Positions 59,945 through 64,000 of a stretch of 64,000 nt of DNA are shown here, one piece after another (within the stretch, counting starts at the first letter, position 1; each line of letters starts with the position of its first letter). This DNA comes from Nicotiana tabacum (Eukaryota; Streptophyta; Magnoliopsida; Solanales; Solanaceae): contig NC_134097.1 of the NCBI RefSeq assembly GCF_000715075.1, forward strand, positions 67,861,190 through 67,925,189, given 5' to 3'. The notes beneath the pieces are model-generated. The model searched no databases. It worked only from the letters and a program-made list of their open reading frames with translations, and was not told the origin of the DNA. The position numbers and the translations under genes are program-made.

Positions 59945-60333
59945 GAAAGAAGTACCCACATTTGTTTGAATAGTTATGTAATAGCTTTTATGCATTTGGT
60001 CCCTATGAACTCTTATCTTTTGATTTGATCTATGTTAAACTATTCCTTTTGGTTATATATATTGCCTATGTGGCCATGGTTGGTGTTGTACAAGTTATGT
60101 TATGTCTATGGAACATGTATATGTTGTTAGGATATATATCTGGGGCCCTCTAACAGGTGGATAGGCCTACTTACAAAGGAAACTCTGGCGAAATTTTTGG
60201 AAATTTAAGGAGTTAGCTAAATTCGGGGCTGTTGATATATTTCATGATGTGAAAAAGTTGAAGTTACATAAGGATGTCTAATGAATGAACCTTGATCCTC
60301 ATTTGAGGATGAATGATCTTAAGCAGGGGAGAA
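59945..60333 (+). promoter_or_regulatory. 3' untranslated part and purine tract of C
   Basis: The end of Pol is followed by 350 noncoding bases, then CATTTGAGGATGAATG (a short stem with the GAGGATGA core) and AAGCAGGGGAGAA directly before the LTR. Confidence 0.75.
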
Positions 60334-60720
60334 TGTAAAGCCCCCAGAAAAATTTTGCTAATTTAAGATTTCGTGGTGCCAAGGTAGGTTAATTATTTTA
60401 TCTTGCGTGCAAATGAGGATTCATGATATAATGGATATCAATTGGATAAGTTAATAAGCGTATAAGTCATATTATACGTAATTTGCGGTCTAAGGAGAGG
60501 CCTATGTCTAAACCAAGTTGGAAAATTTCATAATAGACTAAAGTTGTAAATGAGTATGCACAAGGCCTCACTTTGGATAGGAATATCTCCATTTATATAA
60601 GGTGTTGTGTGATGAACAACCTATCAATTAAATCTCTTTGAGTCTAGTTTCCAACACATAAAACCGTTTGTCATTTGGAGGTGTATACAGAAAGTTATGA
60701 CCATTTTACCGGACACGTGT

Positions 60721-60840
60721 CAGATGCGCGTCCGCGGCGTGGCCGCGGCGCGACTGCGGGAAAACTGGAAGTTTCTGCCTCCGATCACGGTACGAGCGCG
60801 GCCACCGTGTCCCAGGCGCGGTTTGACCGCGGTTGCACCC
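60721..60840 (+). repeat. CpG-dense box upstream of the TATA box, LTR of C
   Basis: TCCGCGGCGTGGCCGCGGCG and later CCAGGCGCGG, TTGACCGCGG. CCGCGG occurs three times. It lies immediately upstream of the TATA box. Confidence 0.72.
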
Positions 60841-60850
60841 CTAGCATCCC

Positions 60851-60858
60851 TATAAATA
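60851..60858 (+). promoter_or_regulatory. TATA box of the LTR of C
   Basis: TATAAATA followed by CCCCAAGACC, just after the CpG box. Confidence 0.68.
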
Positions 60859-61987
60859 CCCCAAGACCGGGTATGGAGAGTCTCTAAGTCATTTTTTTGA
60901 GCTAGGGCTTGCTCTATCAAGGGGAATCCGTCCCATACTTCCCTCTTATGATCCAAGGTAATGTTTTTGGAGTATTTGGAGTTGATTACTACTCCTAAAC
61001 ACTTATATTAACAAGCAATGATCTTGAAAATCCATAGATTCCCATTCAAATCCCTAAATTGATCAAGAACACTACAAGTGGGGATTCTCAAAATTCTTAC
61101 TACAAGAGGTATGTCTATCATCTCTAACTACTCTATGGTTATTATTTATGTATGATATATACATTAGAACTCATGGGATGGTGACTGGAAGCCATAGGTG
61201 CCTAACCTAGGTTGTGTTGGTGTTGTAGAGATTGTGAGATGGGTTATTGAGGTATGATTCTTGGGTGTAATAGTATTATGTATACATGCATGTATAAATT
61301 AGGTTTGTGGGAAGATTGTTGAGCATAAATAAGTAAAGATTGGGTTGGGGAATGAAGGAAATCTTGTAAAAGAGATTTGAAATCAAGATGCTCAACTAGT
61401 ATTTGATAAAATGCTCAAATGAGCTGAAACCATGAATACCTTCCTAATTTGTGTTCAATTTTGTTATATCTCAAGTAGATTGGGATTGCTAGAATTTCCG
61501 AAACATCATAGTAACTTTAGGAAAGCTTAAACAAGGTATGTATGGCTAAAACCCCCTCATTTTAGAAATTGAGCCTCCATGGTGCTCGTGCAAATGTTGT
61601 AAGCCCAGAATTCGATTGATGTGGTACTTGTTATGTCAAATAAATTGATGTTGCAAAAATGTATGTGGAAGTTGCTTCTCCATGTGTTTAGTGTGTTATT
61701 CTTTGTAAATTGAGGATGTGTGGAAAAACATGAGCTATGTGCTAAATGCCTAAATGTCAAGTCAAGGTTACATTGGGATTAATATGCCAAACTAGATGAA
61801 TTTCTCTCTATGTTTATAACTTAAATTGCTTTTGTACGTGCCTATGATCCTAAATGGGAAGATAAATGTTGAAAATGGGAATAGTGCGAAATGTGAGTTA
61901 TGGAATGTGGTAATTGTGGCCCCAAGTGCCGAGAAACTAATTCATGTGAATCCAAAGATTAAAGTGAGATGATTAACGGAAAAGGGT

Positions 61988-62145
61988 AACGTCTTGATAA
62001 GACGGCTTAGCCGATCGGGCCATGATCGGGTGTCATGTTATACACACATGGTGGTAATGTATTTATAATAAAAACTGAAAAATGAGAATGAAATAAGAGT
62101 AACGTCTAGGTAAGACGGCTTAGCCGATCGGGCCGTGATCGAACT
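61988..62145 (+). repeat. Duplicated module, 113-bp spacing, LTR of C
   Basis: GACGGCTTAGCCGATCGGGC occurs at 62001 and 62114, each preceded by AACGTCT and followed by GTGATCG or ATGATCG. Confidence 0.88.
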
Positions 62146-62876
62146 TCGCTCAAGGAAACGGTGGTAATGTGGATGGTGATGCAACGATAAGGAATTCCCC
62201 AACCAAAAATTTTAGATATTATGTGAAAACTATGTGAACCTCTTATATTATTGATGTGATGCTTATTTGAAGCTTTGTTGTCCTTATGATTTCTTTTTAA
62301 TCTTATGTGGTTTTTCTTTCTAACTGGATGGTGTTTAGTTATGCATACTAGTGCTATTCGATGGCACTAACGTCCCTTTTGCCGGGGGCGCTACGTCTTT
62401 AAATGGATGTAGGTGTTTCTATAGCAGGCAGAGTTGGTCGCAGCTAGTGTCGCATAATCCTTTCAGCTGACTTGGTGAGCCCCACTTCGTTTTGGGGTCC
62501 TGTTTCATCTGTTTATCATGTACTTTTTATTAGAGGTATAGCCGGAGCTTTGTTGCCGGCATTTTTACACTACTCTTCAATTGTGTTTAGAGGCTCCGTA
62601 GATAGGTTGTGGGTAGTGTCGGGTATTGGAATTAAAGTAGAAATATTGATGTTTGGCAATGATGTATAAAACTTGTAATATCTTCAAAATTGTGAACGAA
62701 GTTTTTAATGGAATTGAATTTGACTTGTTAATGACATGTTTATAGAATTTGATTAGTGGTGTACATTTCGTCTTTATTTGAAGACAAATTTGGGTAGTAT
62801 GAAACCTAACAGGCTTGCTTAGTCGGGTTTACTCGGTTGAGCACCGGTCGCGCTCCTCAGATTTTGGGGCGTGATA

Positions 62877-63240
62877 GCTACCTAAGCAGAACTCATCAAG
62901 TATTCAAGGCTTCTCTTCAATCAACCTCAAATACTGAGGGGCATCACCCCGGGAGGTCACCTCTTCAAAGGAATCGAACTATTCCTAGGAGGACCTCGAT
63001 AGGAGAATGTTGTATTGGGACAAACATCAAATGAACTGTGTCCATGTAGAACAATCAAGCCTCCGAAGGCAAGAACATGTACACATATACCCAGTAATCG
63101 AAGAAGTCTCTTTGCTTATCAAAACACTTTTTGCCTCGATGAAGTTCACTACTTTCTCATAAGACGGCTCAAGGACCAAGAACTCTCGAATACTCGGGGA
63201 CTGTCATCGACAGTCAGCTCATCTAGCCATCAAAAACTTG
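62877..63240. other. Unclassified flank right of C
   Basis: No gene recognised. A 17-base perfect hairpin, GACTGTCATCGACAGTC, is at 63199-63215. The sequence may belong to another LTR element that continues beyond the window. Confidence 0.5.
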
Positions 63241-63425
63241 AATTCATAAGGCCTAGATCAGGCAACTTCGAGCTCGTAAGCCCTCAGTGAGGCAACATTG
63301 AATATATAAGACCTCAACGATGCATGCCCAAAGTTACAAGACCTTAAAAAGTCATAACCTCGATATTAAGGCCAAGGCTATATATTCGAACTTGTAAGAC
63401 CCCTAAAAAGGCATACCCTCGGCAT
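63241..63425. repeat. Degenerate 30-bp tandem repeat, about six units
   Basis: The core (A/G)(T/C)AAG(G/C/A)CCT recurs at 63246, 63276, 63306 and 63336, exactly 30 bp apart, then at about 63366 and 63394. Several units end in GAGGCAAC or a variant. Confidence 0.8.
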
Positions 63426-63520
63426 AGATGCCGAGATTATCTCACCCCGAGGACTAAAGGCTACAGCCGAACATAAAGACTACGGACTAAAGGCTATGAC
63501 CGAACTAACGCGGCTCGAAA
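63418..63520. repeat. Palindrome and 33-bp duplication
   Basis: CTCGGCATAGATGCCGAG (63418-63435) forms an eight-base-pair stem. GGACTAAAGGCTACAGCCGAAC at 63451 is repeated as GGACTAAAGGCTATGACCGAAC at 63484. Confidence 0.8.
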
Positions 63521-63891
63521 ACGTCCTACCGCCTCTATAAAATTACAAGCCTTCAAACACTTCAAAAATACTTTGAAAAGAACCGGTTAATCAGGCTACC
63601 CTTAGCATAAGCAAATGAGCTTCGATAATATCAGCTCCGAACAATAAAAAGGTTTTGAAAACAATCAACCTTCGATGAAAAGGTTTCGAAAATGCAGCTT
63701 TCGAAAAGTCAGCCTCCTGAAGTATTAAGCTATCATCACATATCGACTCATAATCGAGGTTCTCATTTGATCCATCGAAGATTCGGACGAACATAAAACA
63801 TGCCAAGGCATAATCGAAACTTCAAAAGTCTTTAGCCAAAATGAGGAAAAACTATATCCATATTAAAGGTCGCATCAACCCAATCTAAAAA
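63521..63891. other. Unclassified, no gene seen
   Basis: Repeated short words such as CTTCGATAA, CTTTCGAAAA and AATCGA suggest decayed repeat sequence. No coding or RNA gene is recognised. Confidence 0.5.
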
Positions 63892-64000
63892 GAGCCTAAG
63901 GGCCAATGAGTAAGAGCCTAATGACAGCCTAAATAGCCTAAGGGCTAATGCGTAAGAGCCTAAAGGCCAGCCCAAAGAGCCTAAGGGCCAATGTGTAAGA
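63892..64000. repeat. 42-43 bp tandem repeat running off the window
   Basis: GAGCCTAAGGGCCAATGAGT begins units at 63892, about 63934 and 63977. Each unit contains a second, diverged half, GAGCCTAATGACAGCCTAAA, so the unit is itself a dimer of about 21 bp. The array continues beyond the right edge. Confidence 0.88.

Larger units (their letters stand above)
55108..62876 (+). mobile_element. Element C: noncoding 5' half, RNase H-integrase-chromodomain 3' half
   Basis: A truncated 5' LTR (55108-55532), a primer site, 2.6 kb without recognisable coding, then Pol from RNase H to chromodomain, a purine tract and a complete 3' LTR (60334-62876). Gag, protease and RT are absent. The 3' half is of Tekay/Del type. 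The target duplication cannot be tested, because the 5' LTR start is lost; the bases after the 3' LTR are GCTAC. Confidence 0.8.
60334..62876 (+). repeat. 3' LTR of C (2,543 bp)
   Basis: Starts TGTAAAGCCCC and ends GGGGCGTGATA. CpG-dense box at 60721-60840, TATA box at 60851-60858, and a duplicated module at 61988-62140. Short open frames inside are not genes. Confidence 0.87.

Overview
This window is a stack of nested, decayed LTR retrotransposons from a large, repeat-rich plant nuclear genome. I found no host protein gene, rRNA, tRNA or CRISPR array. The lineages present are Tekay/Del-type chromoviruses (Ty3, C-terminal chromodomain, LTR ends TGTAACGACC...GGGTCGTGACA, tRNA-iMet primer site) and Athila-type Ty3 elements (tRNA-Asp primer site, gag-PR-RT-RH-IN). 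Together with the LTR wording they suggest a Solanaceae genome, possibly Nicotiana. The family names come from recognised protein and LTR features, not a database search. Letters (B-K) are labels used only here.

Left half: the oldest layer is chromovirus G on the minus strand. Its leader and primer site lie at 9.17-9.36 kb, gag-PR-RT-RH run down to 6.07 kb, and integrase continues at 2.34-3.12 kb. G was broken by LTR K (minus, up to 2339), by a clean 2.9-kb solo LTR H (3124-6068, target duplication ATACT) and, inside its 5' LTR, by element E (10641-39050). E has paired 2.6-kb LTRs and a 4.2-kb internal region with no recognisable protein, so it looks non-autonomous. Its primer site, leader and 3' purine tract match those of coding chromoviruses. 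The rest of the G LTR resumes at 39051-40674. A further LTR (J, plus) fills 1-1722.

Middle: inside E's 3' LTR sit an Athila-like element in tandem, F1 (20053-28941) and F2 (29035-38240), and a 192-bp stub of a third LTR. Each is preceded by a copy of the same E-LTR flank, and the target duplication TTATT borders the outer ends. The two copies share stop codons and a frameshift, and one 644-bp tract is identical although the neighbouring sequence has diverged. This points to segmental tandem duplication followed by a conversion-like exchange.

Right half: 40675-44420 is an AT-rich island of degenerate tandem repeats without genes. Chromovirus B (minus, 44421-50474) is almost complete from gag to chromodomain but full of stops and lacks its 5' end. 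D (minus, 50475-53117) keeps only an LTR piece, gag, leader and primer site. A dispersed repeat of about 2 kb (53118-55090) follows. Element C (plus, 55108-62876) has a truncated 5' LTR, 2.6 kb of noncoding sequence, then RNase H, integrase and chromodomain, and a full 2.5-kb 3' LTR. The window ends in an unclassified region with 30-bp and 42-bp tandem repeats.

Nothing here is an intact gene system. The coding parts once formed Gag and Pol (protease, reverse transcriptase, RNase H, integrase), and no copy has all of them open. The less ordinary signals are the F1/F2 array, the shared leader of coding and noncoding elements, the hybrid organisation of C, and the CpG-dense boxes and short tandem cassettes carried by most of the LTR families.
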